In this document: positions 43,668 to 52,239 of the stretch, one piece after another | How the letters are laid out: every line of letters starts with the position of its first letter | Numbering within the stretch: the first letter of the stretch is position 1 | Assembly (NCBI RefSeq): GCF_009758205.1 | Contig: NZ_WRXN01000009.1 | Coordinates: forward strand, 124,001-188,000 | Length of the DNA stretch: 64,000 nt | Direction: 5' to 3' | Origin: Chitinophaga tropicalis | GTDB lineage: Bacteria > Bacteroidota > Bacteroidia > Chitinophagales > Chitinophagaceae | Notes under the pieces: generated by a model | Databases searched by the model: none | Told to the model about the DNA's origin: nothing | Seen by the model: the letters and a program-made list of their open reading frames with translations, nothing else | Position numbers and translations under genes: made by a program

Positions 43668-44777
43668 TTTCAGTGCTATTTTTTTACCAGACTTAGCAGC
43701 TTCATAAATAGCATCCATGACTTTCAGATCTCTCACACCTTCTTCCCCATCTACGGGTACTACCGGCTGTTTACCTTCCAGTATAATACCTGCCATTTCT
43801 TCCATCTGCAGGGTCTGATGGACTACTATGGGTTGTTTCAGCTCTCCTTTATTAGTCCTTCCTTTAATGGGGCCATACCCGGTTGAAGGCTGCATCTCGG
43901 CAAATCCTTTTTCACCATTGAGGAAAAACTTATCAAGATTGTTCATACTGTAGGTAGAAAGACATGAGGCCACTGCGCCGCCAGGGAAGCCAAGCTGGAA
44001 CTGTATAGTTTCATCTACACCTTCTTTGAATTTCTGATGGTCTGTTTTCGTTTCCTGCGCCGTTACCCATACAGGATCTTCACCTATCATATAACGGGCC
44101 CCATTCAGCGCGTAGATACCTATATCCATCAGAGACCCGCCTCCTGCCAGTTGCCTGTTTAACCGCCACTGAGTGGGATCACCTATTCTGAAGCCGCACA
44201 GCCCCTGGAAGAAGAGTATCTTTCCAAATTCACCGGCATTTCTCATACGTATCACTTCCAGCGTGTGTGGTTCAAAGTGCATGCGGTAACCTACCAGCAA
44301 TTTTACGTTAGCTTTTTTGCAGGCACCAACCATCTCCTGTCCTTCTTTTGCATTCAACGCCATTGGTTTCTCACAGATCACGTGTTTACCCGCCTTTGCT
44401 ACCCTGATCACCTGTGGATGATGTAAGGCATTGGGGGTTATCACATATACAGCATCAATATCCGGGTTATCTTTTATTTTGTCAAAGTTTTCGTAATTGT
44501 AGCAGTTCTTCTCCGGGATATTATACTTCTGCTGCCAGTCTTTTATTTTGGATGGCGTACCACTGATCACACCAACGAGCTTAGCCTTTTTACAGGACTG
44601 CATGGCCTCTGCCACCCGGGTTCCGTAACTACCCAGTCCCATAATGGCTACTCTTAATACGGGCCCATCATATGGGCGTTCAGTGGCTTCCTTTCCGGCA
44701 ACGCCGGTATGGGGAAATACAGTAAATGCTATAGCGGAAGCTGTGATCTTTTGCAGGAAATCTCGGCGTGAGTTCAT
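43662..44777 (-). CDS. Gfo/Idh/MocA-family oxidoreductase
   Basis: A 371-residue NAD(P)-dependent sugar dehydrogenase-like protein. The start MNSRRDFLQKITASAIAFTV is a twin-arginine-type signal, as in exported glucose-fructose oxidoreductases. Rossmann motif: VAIMGLGSYGTRVAEAM. The catalytic-lysine motif is CEKPMALN, and the C-terminal domain contains GGSLMDIGIYALNGARYM. It probably oxidises a sugar or sugar acid in the periplasm with tightly bound cofactor. It lies 56 bases after the synthase-fusion gene, and its stop falls in the tandem repeat. Confidence 0.9.
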   Translation of the reverse strand: MNSRRDFLQKITASAIAFTVFPHTGVAGKEATERPYDGPVLRVAIMGLGSYGTRVAEAMQSCKKAKLVGVISGTPSKIKDWQQKYNIPEKNCYNYENFDKIKDNPDIDAVYVITPNALHHPQVIRVAKAGKHVICEKPMALNAKEGQEMVGACKKANVKLLVGYRMHFEPHTLEVIRMRNAGEFGKILFFQGLCGFRIGDPTQWRLNRQLAGGGSLMDIGIYALNGARYMIGEDPVWVTAQETKTDHQKFKEGVDETIQFQLGFPGGAVASCLSTYSMNNLDKFFLNGEKGFAEMQPSTGYGPIKGRTNKGELKQPIVVHQTLQMEEMAGIILEGKQPVVPVDGEEGVRDLKVMDAIYEAAKSGKKIALKL

Positions 44778-44833
44778 AACGAAGGGTTTTTATAAAGATA
44801 AAAATTTTACAATTTTTATACCGGGATTATTCT

Positions 44834-47800
44834 CTATCTATCCCAGGGTGTATTCAGAACAGAGTGAGTAGTAACTGCGTATTTCCCATGACTAACAACG
44901 AGGTATAAACGGTATAATTCAGGGTCTTCCGGAATAATTATGTCAATGTCCGGTCCGCTTCCTGCGAGCCTCATGTAGAAGGCATTTCCCCATCTGTCAG
45001 TTTTATAGAGGAACCATTTAAAATACAGCTGGTTATATACTGCTGACTTCAGTTTCCATTGACCCTGTTCATATATCATAGCGTGATAGGATAAGGTAGT
45101 GCCTGGTTCAGTTATCTGAACAGGCCGGAGGATCTTCACTACAGGCATTGGATAGCTGGCAATATCTTTATTCCAATAGTGCGCCAGCTGAAAATATTCC
45201 GGTTTGAACAGCCACTTATGTGTAAGTAAACCGTTAAAAGAAACGGCGTTCTTTGTTTGTTCATCCTGCCAGGCACTGATGAATACAGGTTTTGTACTGT
45301 TCATGGTAATATACCTGTCAGCATTAATACCACTGATAAAACAGGGCATATTTCCGGATGGTATTACAGGCGTGTGTTTCTTCTCCGGTACTGTAAGTCC
45401 GAAGGCTGCAATGCCAGGCACAGCATTTTCAAAGGTTTTTATGGTTACATTCACCTGGCTGTCTGCCGGGATGTCTAATGTAACCGGTCTTCCGGGATCA
45501 ATTGACCTGATATGCTGTACAAGGTCTTTCAGCCATAGCAGGTATTCATCCTGATGAAGTAACAGGGCGGGTTTTACATATCGTTGTTTAAGCTTACTCC
45601 AGCAATTGTTACCCAGATGCCAGCCAATGATCTTTTTGTTATGCTGTTTCTTTTCTATAGCAGCAGTTACTATAGCTTTAAATCGGTGCGCTGTTTCAGG
45701 TGTGATACTGTCAGGCATCCAGAAACCATACTGAACATTTATGTTCAATTCTTCTGCTGCTGAAAGTATATTATGATCATATATTCCCGGGCCATATCTC
45801 CTGATAGTATTAATCCCTAATTCCTTCATGGCATTGAAATCTTTCAGCACTTCCTTCCTTGTTAAGGTATGCGAATTCCTGAACCAGGGAATTCCTTTGG
45901 AATAAATACTTCCCCTGAGCGTATCGGGAAATACAGGATACTCCCTGGTTGGTGTTGGATGAAGGAAGGTGCTGAGCATCCTGTTAACCGGTTCTTTACT
46001 GTTCTGCATGCTGTCAAACGCTGATAGCAGTGCTGCTGGTTGTTGTAATTTCCAGTCCAATGATTGCCTGTCCGGGTTGTTCCTGTCAAATGCGCTGTTG
46101 AAAAGCACAGCTGCTTTTACTTCTTTAAATGTATGCTCTATATCATGAAAAGCTTCCTTTAGCCAAAGCTCCTGGTTACCTTCTGTTGCAAGAGAGCCTG
46201 TCTCCGCTACCATAACGGGTATACCAGAACGGAAAAGGGACAGATCATGAAAAGGGGTATAAAGCTGTCTGAAGCTATACCATTCGCCACCGGGATATGT
46301 ATGTCCATAGTTCAATATTGTTACGGCCAGCCAGTCTACATAATCCCTGCCGGGGAAATAGCCTGCTGCTGTTTCAGGCTTCCAGGGATTCCATACCCAT
46401 ATTACGTTGTGCGCACCAGTATTATCGAAGAAATCATGTACATATCTCCATGCCTGGACGTATGCTGCCATATTATTTTCCGGAGCTGCCCAGGGATAAA
46501 CAGGGTTGCCTGGTTCGTGTGCAAACCGCAGAAATACAGGCCGGTCCAGCGCCTTCAATTGCCGGGCAAATTTCCCAAGATATCCGTCAAACCGGCCGAG
46601 TATGACATCCTGCAGTAGGTTCTGAGATGTTCTGCCTTTGAATAAGGTAGTCCAGGGCTCCCAGGTAATCATGGGAATAGCGCCGGTCTCATATATTGTT
46701 TTCATCAGGGAATCAGGCAGGGAACACTGTGGTGCGTCTCCCCATGGGATGTAGCAGGAGATGATATTAAACCGGCTACCCATCATCCTGTTATAGCTAT
46801 TCACCTGTAGCATGGAAGTGAGCCCGGAGGTATCCGGCGGACTGAATATACCGGTATAAAACACTTTTTCCGCCACAATGGGACGCCGCAGAGGAACTAC
46901 GGGAGGTTTAGCTTCTTCATGAAGGAACCAGGCAGCAACGGCACAGATGATAAGCGTCAGGGGCATGGCCATTTTCCTTACCACCACATACAGGTTGTGA
47001 CGTAGTTTCCATAACCATATTTTGAAAGCAAAATAGTAAGAGAAAAATGTAGCCTTCGTGGTTCCTGGCTGCAGGGTTTCCCTGGGTTCTCTTATATTGC
47101 CGGCAAGCAGGTTGAAGAGCATGATCAGGCAATTGACTGCTGCAATACCGGCCATTACCCATGAATATGGATTCCAGTCAAACCATAGCCCGTAAATGAT
47201 TGCCGCCAGAGTGATACAGAACACCAGCGCGTTAGGCAGGAACAGTTTCCAGCCGGGCTTATCTCCATCACCTTTAGGTGTAGGTATATAAGGCACTTTC
47301 TTCCGGATAATGGTGTATACCAGTGCCAGTATATAGATCCACCAGGTGCCTATCAGCAGTAATCCACCTACCACATGAAAGCCGCTCTCTTCTTCTGCCA
47401 TCACCCATCTCTGTACAAAATGACGGGCAAGAATAATAATGCTTACAAAGGGTAATCCCGTTATAGTAAAAGTAACCAGGTCATAACGGAAAGGTATAAT
47501 GTCAAGGAACAACGAGAGTGCCGGTACCAGGAAATTGATCAGGTATATAACACCTGAAAAGTAATGGAAAGGAAGGGTGCCATAATGCAGTTTCTGTCTC
47601 CATGTAAACTTTCTGAACAGGCGGGGGAAAGTAGTGACCAGCAGCTCAAAGGTGCCTCTGGCCCATTTCAGCTGCTGTTTATAATATGCAGGAAGTGTGG
47701 AAGGTACCAGTCCCAGCGTCAGTACAACAGGCACATAAACGGACTTCCATCCCTTTGCATGTAGTTTCATGGCGGTATGCATATCTTCTGCAAGCCCAGG

Positions 47801-48574
47801 TGCATGTCCGCCGATAGTATCCAGCGCGCTTCTGCGAAAAGTGCAGTTGGCCCCGATAGCCTGTACTGTGCCATAGCTGTGCATTGTCATCATCATAGGG
47901 CCATAGAACTGAAAGGTTTGCTGAGCGGCTCCTTTGGCTATTATACTATCCCCGATATTACTGTATGCCTGTACTACCTGTACAAATCCTACCTGCGGGT
48001 CCGCAAAATAAGGTACTACTGTGTCCAGGAATTCAGGGAAAGGAACATGGTCCGGGTCAAGTACGACACAAAGCTCTCCCGTGGCATACTGTAGGGCATT
48101 ATTAATATTTCCGGCTTTTGCATCTATGCGGTTATCCCTCGTAATATGCCTTACACCCAGTTGCCGGCATATTTCCTTCAGATAGGGATCGTCAGCTTCA
48201 TCGCATAGCCATGTAGTATGAGGATATGTAATTGCCTGAATGGCGGTAAGTGTTTCCACTACCATTTCATATGGTTCGCCCGGGAAAAAAGTGGTCAGTA
48301 TATCTACTGTGGGTTTAGATAGGTTCTCCGGAGCAGATGGAACTGAGATATAAAAATAGTGATACCATTCATGTAATACTTTCAGGCAATAAAAGATAAC
48401 AGCCGCCATCAGCAACCAGTAAAGCGCAGCATTGCCGATATTAGCCGGGTCGAAGAGACGATACAGGAATACCGCCATGCTGGTAATACCAGCAGTGATA
48501 ATAAAACGGAGTATAAACAACTCAGTTCTTTTGGGCGGAGAGACGCGTGTTTTTATTTTCGTTTGGTATCTCAA
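44834..48574 (-). CDS. GT2 polysaccharide synthase fused to GH26-like and inactive GH2-like domains
   Basis: A 1246-residue inner-membrane protein. Two membrane segments (22-40, 51-67) precede a cellulose-synthase-like GT2 domain at about 88-320 with DEADD at 125, DPDH at 173, AED at 262 and QQLKW at 300-304 (usual QxxRW, with Lys for Arg). Membrane segments near 338-358, 370-385, 402-422, 445-463, 472-492 and 537-551 form the channel. The periplasmic part starts with a GH26-like barrel (570-880; likely acid/base Glu687 in RFAHEPGN, nucleophile Glu791 in VMVAETGS). A second TIM barrel at about 890-1125 has WHLGNN and FISAW in place of the GH2/GH5 motifs, so both glutamates are missing. It overlaps the lipoprotein gene upstream by 53 bases. 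Confidence 0.88.
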   Translation of the reverse strand: MRYQTKIKTRVSPPKRTELFILRFIITAGITSMAVFLYRLFDPANIGNAALYWLLMAAVIFYCLKVLHEWYHYFYISVPSAPENLSKPTVDILTTFFPGEPYEMVVETLTAIQAITYPHTTWLCDEADDPYLKEICRQLGVRHITRDNRIDAKAGNINNALQYATGELCVVLDPDHVPFPEFLDTVVPYFADPQVGFVQVVQAYSNIGDSIIAKGAAQQTFQFYGPMMMTMHSYGTVQAIGANCTFRRSALDTIGGHAPGLAEDMHTAMKLHAKGWKSVYVPVVLTLGLVPSTLPAYYKQQLKWARGTFELLVTTFPRLFRKFTWRQKLHYGTLPFHYFSGVIYLINFLVPALSLFLDIIPFRYDLVTFTITGLPFVSIIILARHFVQRWVMAEEESGFHVVGGLLLIGTWWIYILALVYTIIRKKVPYIPTPKGDGDKPGWKLFLPNALVFCITLAAIIYGLWFDWNPYSWVMAGIAAVNCLIMLFNLLAGNIREPRETLQPGTTKATFFSYYFAFKIWLWKLRHNLYVVVRKMAMPLTLIICAVAAWFLHEEAKPPVVPLRRPIVAEKVFYTGIFSPPDTSGLTSMLQVNSYNRMMGSRFNIISCYIPWGDAPQCSLPDSLMKTIYETGAIPMITWEPWTTLFKGRTSQNLLQDVILGRFDGYLGKFARQLKALDRPVFLRFAHEPGNPVYPWAAPENNMAAYVQAWRYVHDFFDNTGAHNVIWVWNPWKPETAAGYFPGRDYVDWLAVTILNYGHTYPGGEWYSFRQLYTPFHDLSLFRSGIPVMVAETGSLATEGNQELWLKEAFHDIEHTFKEVKAAVLFNSAFDRNNPDRQSLDWKLQQPAALLSAFDSMQNSKEPVNRMLSTFLHPTPTREYPVFPDTLRGSIYSKGIPWFRNSHTLTRKEVLKDFNAMKELGINTIRRYGPGIYDHNILSAAEELNINVQYGFWMPDSITPETAHRFKAIVTAAIEKKQHNKKIIGWHLGNNCWSKLKQRYVKPALLLHQDEYLLWLKDLVQHIRSIDPGRPVTLDIPADSQVNVTIKTFENAVPGIAAFGLTVPEKKHTPVIPSGNMPCFISGINADRYITMNSTKPVFISAWQDEQTKNAVSFNGLLTHKWLFKPEYFQLAHYWNKDIASYPMPVVKILRPVQITEPGTTLSYHAMIYEQGQWKLKSAVYNQLYFKWFLYKTDRWGNAFYMRLAGSGPDIDIIIPEDPELYRLYLVVSHGKYAVTTHSVLNTPWDR

Positions 48575-49862
48575 CTACGTAAAAAGGTATATTGGCGGTC
48601 GATATGTTTCCATGTTCATCATGTACCCAGACATATACCCGGTAGGGACCTTCCTTCTGAGGCGCCCTGAAGGTAATCCTTGTATTACTCTCTGGAATAA
48701 TACCGACCTCCTGCCGGCGTGGTCTTACTGTACTTTGGGGATCCAGTTCTTCTTTCAGCACTTCCCAGTTAAACCTGAATCCTGCGGATATAGTATCCTT
48801 CATTTTAAGTTCTACTGTTAATTCCCTGCCTGGTTCCGTCAGGATATCGGAGGCGGCTCCTATTCCATTGAGGAGCAGATATTCCAGTGCAGGGGGATGG
48901 TGAGCCGGGGTTATCCCCGTCCATAATCTCTGCATTTCTCCTACTATACCGGTAGTAGCGCCGCTACTGTCAAAGAGGCTATACCAGGTTGGTGTTACTT
49001 CTTCTTTTTGTCCCCAGTAAAATGTCAATGCTCCCAGGCAACGCGGGTTATTAACAGGAAGGTATTTTGTGTGAAATTCACGATACTTATCTGCCTTCCA
49101 GGTGCTTGTTGGTTCTATTGGCGCTCCCCATGCTGTTCTATGGGTCTCCTGTGGAGAAGATATTCCCCATTCCGTTATCAGAAATGGTCCGTTCCATAAC
49201 CAGCGGTAAGATCTCAGTTGCTCCTGTAAGACCTTGAGGGCGCCGAAGGTATTAAAGGAGATAACATCGATACCTCTCACCTTCATGCGTAAATTCAGGA
49301 TATTTCGTGGCTGGAAGTTAACGATGGTAGTTGTGACAGGGTGATCAGGATCTTCCATGTGGATCATTTCTGTCAACTGATTGAAAGCATCATAGAATTT
49401 TTTATACCTGGGTCTATATGGAAAATCGACTTCATTGCCCAGGCACCACATTAACAAAGCCGGATGAGAGCGGTATTTCCTTATGATCGTTCTCAGGGCA
49501 GTATATTGCGCCTTTACTTTTTCAGTATCCTTGTAAAAATAGTCCAGATAGCGGCTCTCCGGTATGGGCAGGCCGGCAATTACTGCAAGGTTATTTGCCG
49601 CTGCCTGGTCCAGGATAATGCCCAGGCCGGTGGTATCCCAGGTACGGATGGTATTGCCGCCTATTGCTTTCAGTTTTTCCATGTGTGTGTACCCGGCTCC
49701 ACCTCTTACGTGGAAAGGGATACCGTTGCGATATAGTATATAAGTGCCTTTTTCATGCGCTATGTAAACTTTACCCGGAAGCCTTTCTGGTTTATTGCAA
49801 CTGCAGATAAACAGTAGGCTGTAAAGTAGTGCATGGTTCAATATTTTCAGTAGCTGACGCAA
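48522..49862 (-). CDS. GH2/GH5-like TIM-barrel lipoprotein
   Basis: A 446-residue lipoprotein (lipobox ICSC, Cys22). Residues 30-300 are a TIM barrel with FHVRGGAGYTHMEKLKAIGG, likely acid/base Glu144 in MWCLGNEVDFP, and likely nucleophile Glu231 in FLITEWGISSP; a beta-sandwich tail follows. The last 53 bases overlap the synthase gene. Its barrel aligns by motif order with the second barrel of that synthase, which has lost both glutamates, so the two look like paralogues of one ancestral domain. It probably trims or transfers the polysaccharide made by the synthase at the outer membrane or in the periplasm. Substrate unknown. Confidence 0.85.
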   Translation of the reverse strand: MRQLLKILNHALLYSLLFICSCNKPERLPGKVYIAHEKGTYILYRNGIPFHVRGGAGYTHMEKLKAIGGNTIRTWDTTGLGIILDQAAANNLAVIAGLPIPESRYLDYFYKDTEKVKAQYTALRTIIRKYRSHPALLMWCLGNEVDFPYRPRYKKFYDAFNQLTEMIHMEDPDHPVTTTIVNFQPRNILNLRMKVRGIDVISFNTFGALKVLQEQLRSYRWLWNGPFLITEWGISSPQETHRTAWGAPIEPTSTWKADKYREFHTKYLPVNNPRCLGALTFYWGQKEEVTPTWYSLFDSSGATTGIVGEMQRLWTGITPAHHPPALEYLLLNGIGAASDILTEPGRELTVELKMKDTISAGFRFNWEVLKEELDPQSTVRPRRQEVGIIPESNTRITFRAPQKEGPYRVYVWVHDEHGNISTANIPFYVVEIPNENKNTRLSAQKN

Positions 49863-49982
49863 ACATGCTGTTATTACTTAAATATACGCTATTTAATGAA
49901 ATTAAAGTATTGACGTTCAGGTTATGATAGTGTGCGAGTTTAATTCTTTTTATGATACATGGTCTTGAAAATCCTCCCTGAG

Positions 49983-50013
49983 AAATTGCTTTTGCCTTCG
50001 GCAAAAGCAATTT
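49983..50013. repeat. Dispersed hairpin repeat, copy 4 (UUCG tetraloop)
   Basis: AAATTGCTTTTGCC at 49983-49996 and GGCAAAAGCAATTT at 50000-50013 are perfect 14-bp arms; the loop is C(UUCG)G. On the minus strand it follows the stop of the Clp-N/TPR gene and probably acts as its terminator. Confidence 0.8.
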
Positions 50014-50042
50014 TTGTAAGCAATTTAACTAGTGTATTAACG

Positions 50043-51212
50043 TTACTGCCCCAACTTTTGCAATAACTCCAGCACTTCATTATCATATAGTTCTGTATAC
50101 TTATATTTCAATGCCAGCTGGAAATATTCTTTTGCCTTTATGATATTACCGGTCTCCATGTATATGATACCAAGGTTTTTATAGGCATATGGATTTCCCT
50201 TATCCAGCGTAAGGGAATGCTGAATGGCGGCTATGCCGTCCTCCTGTTTTCCGAGCCTGTATAATGCAAACCCGAGATTGTTATGAGCATATGCCAGGTC
50301 CGGATCAATGGCTATAGCTTTCTCCAGCCTTGGAACGGCGGCGGCAAAGTGTTGTTGTTTAGTGAGGGTATAACCTATGTTATTAAGGGTTAGTGCATTT
50401 TCAGGTTGTTCTTCCAACAGCTGTTCCAGTTGTGAAATCACCCAATCATGATTTTCCTTTCTCCCTTCAATATCCATACGTACCTGTATACACCATTCTT
50501 TCTCTGAAGGAAGCAGTTCAAGCTTCTTCAATAAAGGGAGTGCAATGTTATAATTTCTTTGCTGATAAGCGGCGTAAGCCAGCAGGCGTGTAAAATCCGG
50601 GTGACCAGGGCTGACGGTCAATGCGATGTTACACCGGTCTTTCATTTCTTTGTACATTCCATAATCAGCCAGTGTCAAAGCATGCCGGTATAAGCGCTCT
50701 ATTTTCTCTTTCTTACTTTTATCAGATGTCAGCTTCCACCAGAACTTAGATATGGGTTCCGGTTCTTTTAAAGGTAAGGGGGGCCAGGTGTACTCTGTTC
50801 CGTAATGTTGTTCCAGTATATGTTCAAACAGCCAGCCGGCTTTTCTTAGTTCGTTCTTTATTGGGTTATCATATGCCAGCATAGCTAATAATACGTCCAG
50901 GCTGTTGGTAAGTTCTTCATTTCTTGAAAAGGCAAATGTGTCTGCATGTAAGACTACCCGTTCTGCATCGAGTGTTAGCGGCAGGCTGTCTGAAGGCGAG
51001 GGCTTATCGTCTGCAGGATGGTTTTCTTTAGTAATGCGCGCCCATTTTTCCTTGTCTATTGTACTGAGAAAGGGAGCTGCGATACAATTCCTCTGTAACA
51101 TTGCCAGGAAGAAATGATCTGTATGTATGTACTGGTGACCGAAATTTATGGCTATTTTGCGGGAGGCTCTTATAACTGCCTGCAATTCGTCAGCAAAGGA
51201 CTCATGGGACAT
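50043..51212 (-). CDS. Clp N-terminal domain plus TPR protein, no ATPase
   Basis: A 389-residue cytoplasmic protein. Residues 1-145 form a Clp-N repeat pair, IRASRKIAINFGHQYIHTDH and VLLAMLAYDNPIKNELRKAG, the adaptor/substrate-binding module of ClpA/ClpC. From about 165 to 385 there are at least five TPR units, such as ALTLNNIGYTLTKQQHFAAA, LAYAHNNLGFALYRLGKQED and NPYAYKNLGIIYMETGNIIK. There are no Walker motifs, so it is not an unfoldase; it may be an adaptor that brings partners to Clp or to another complex. It follows the 4-segment membrane gene by 33 bases, suggesting cotranscription. Confidence 0.88.
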   Translation of the reverse strand: MSHESFADELQAVIRASRKIAINFGHQYIHTDHFFLAMLQRNCIAAPFLSTIDKEKWARITKENHPADDKPSPSDSLPLTLDAERVVLHADTFAFSRNEELTNSLDVLLAMLAYDNPIKNELRKAGWLFEHILEQHYGTEYTWPPLPLKEPEPISKFWWKLTSDKSKKEKIERLYRHALTLADYGMYKEMKDRCNIALTVSPGHPDFTRLLAYAAYQQRNYNIALPLLKKLELLPSEKEWCIQVRMDIEGRKENHDWVISQLEQLLEEQPENALTLNNIGYTLTKQQHFAAAVPRLEKAIAIDPDLAYAHNNLGFALYRLGKQEDGIAAIQHSLTLDKGNPYAYKNLGIIYMETGNIIKAKEYFQLALKYKYTELYDNEVLELLQKLGQ

Positions 51213-51245
51213 AGGTGTAACAATTTTTCTGTATTATCCGTCAAA

Positions 51246-52121
51246 TTAAAATAATCTCCATTCCAAGGCTTTACCGGTTGCCTTATCTATGTACATGCCG
51301 GTTGTCATCTTTGACTCTTTCACCAGCTCTGTTTTATATTTATCGCTGCTATCAATCTTTGCAATAAAGGATGATACATCCACAATACTATTCTCAGCAC
51401 ATTTCGTGCAATAATTCAGGGTCACTGCTATTACATCTGTTTCTGCTCCTGATACAGCTACCGGTTTCTTTATGTACGAAAATTCCGGCAGGAATCTATA
51501 ATGGTGCTCCTCTCCTGCTGCTTCCCGTTGTATATAAAAACCGGTGGTATCTGTGATATATCCTTTCTTTTCTGTATAGTATTGCTGACAGTGCTCACAA
51601 TAATAGTCCACTTTAGCGAGGAAATAGACAGGCGCCATAAAAACGATAAATTCAATAAAATAGAATAGTAAGAGCATACCACCATCAAAAGGGATGCCGC
51701 TACTACCCAGCCTGCCTACGGACATACTTGTGTTATCACAACGGTAAGAAATGATCTTCAGTACTTCATTGGGATTGATCAGGGCATTAAGGAAAGAAGT
51801 ATGGGTATGGCGCTCACTGCTTCCGTATAAACTCCAGTGGGCGGCCCAGGCTGTGTAGCATATCAGTACCCCTATAATTATGTTGACTACAGTATTCCGG
51901 CTCTTACTGGCTGTTTTGATGAGTTGTGCGAAAAGCGCCAGTAGAAAGACCGCCCCCATCAGTACAAGGAAGTTCAGGTAGATGAGTGGATTGATAAAGG
52001 TAATAAGTGCATATAATGCACCAATACCTGTAGCAAGGGCCATACCGACAATAGTGCTGATGATTACGTTTTTCAGGTTGTACTGGCCCGAAGGCACATA
52101 AAATGAGCCGGGTTGTTCCAT
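51246..52121 (-). CDS. Membrane protein with C-terminal Cys pairs, unknown function
   Basis: A 291-residue protein with about four membrane segments: two between 17 and 68, one at 77-95 and one at 148-170. A soluble C-terminal part has YCEHCQQYYTEKKGY and LNYCTKCAENS, two CxxC pairs that could bind zinc or be redox-active. I do not recognise the family. The short gap to the Clp-N/TPR gene suggests they belong to one operon, in which the membrane protein could anchor or feed the TPR protein. Confidence 0.8.
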   Translation of the reverse strand: MEQPGSFYVPSGQYNLKNVIISTIVGMALATGIGALYALITFINPLIYLNFLVLMGAVFLLALFAQLIKTASKSRNTVVNIIIGVLICYTAWAAHWSLYGSSERHTHTSFLNALINPNEVLKIISYRCDNTSMSVGRLGSSGIPFDGGMLLLFYFIEFIVFMAPVYFLAKVDYYCEHCQQYYTEKKGYITDTTGFYIQREAAGEEHHYRFLPEFSYIKKPVAVSGAETDVIAVTLNYCTKCAENSIVDVSSFIAKIDSSDKYKTELVKESKMTTGMYIDKATGKALEWRLF

Positions 52122-52239
52122 AGGTAGTTTGTTTGTGTTATAGTATTTCAGAGGCTTTTGAGGGAAGCACCTCTAATATATAAATAATTTTACTCATAAT
52201 TATATTTTTGGTGTATTTCCCGTTAATCTGTTACTGAAG

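Noticed and set aside
49792..50010. 72-residue minus-strand frame between the GH2-like and Clp-N/TPR genes
   Set aside because: It covers the hairpin repeat and the start of the GH2-like gene, with no motif or ribosome-binding site.
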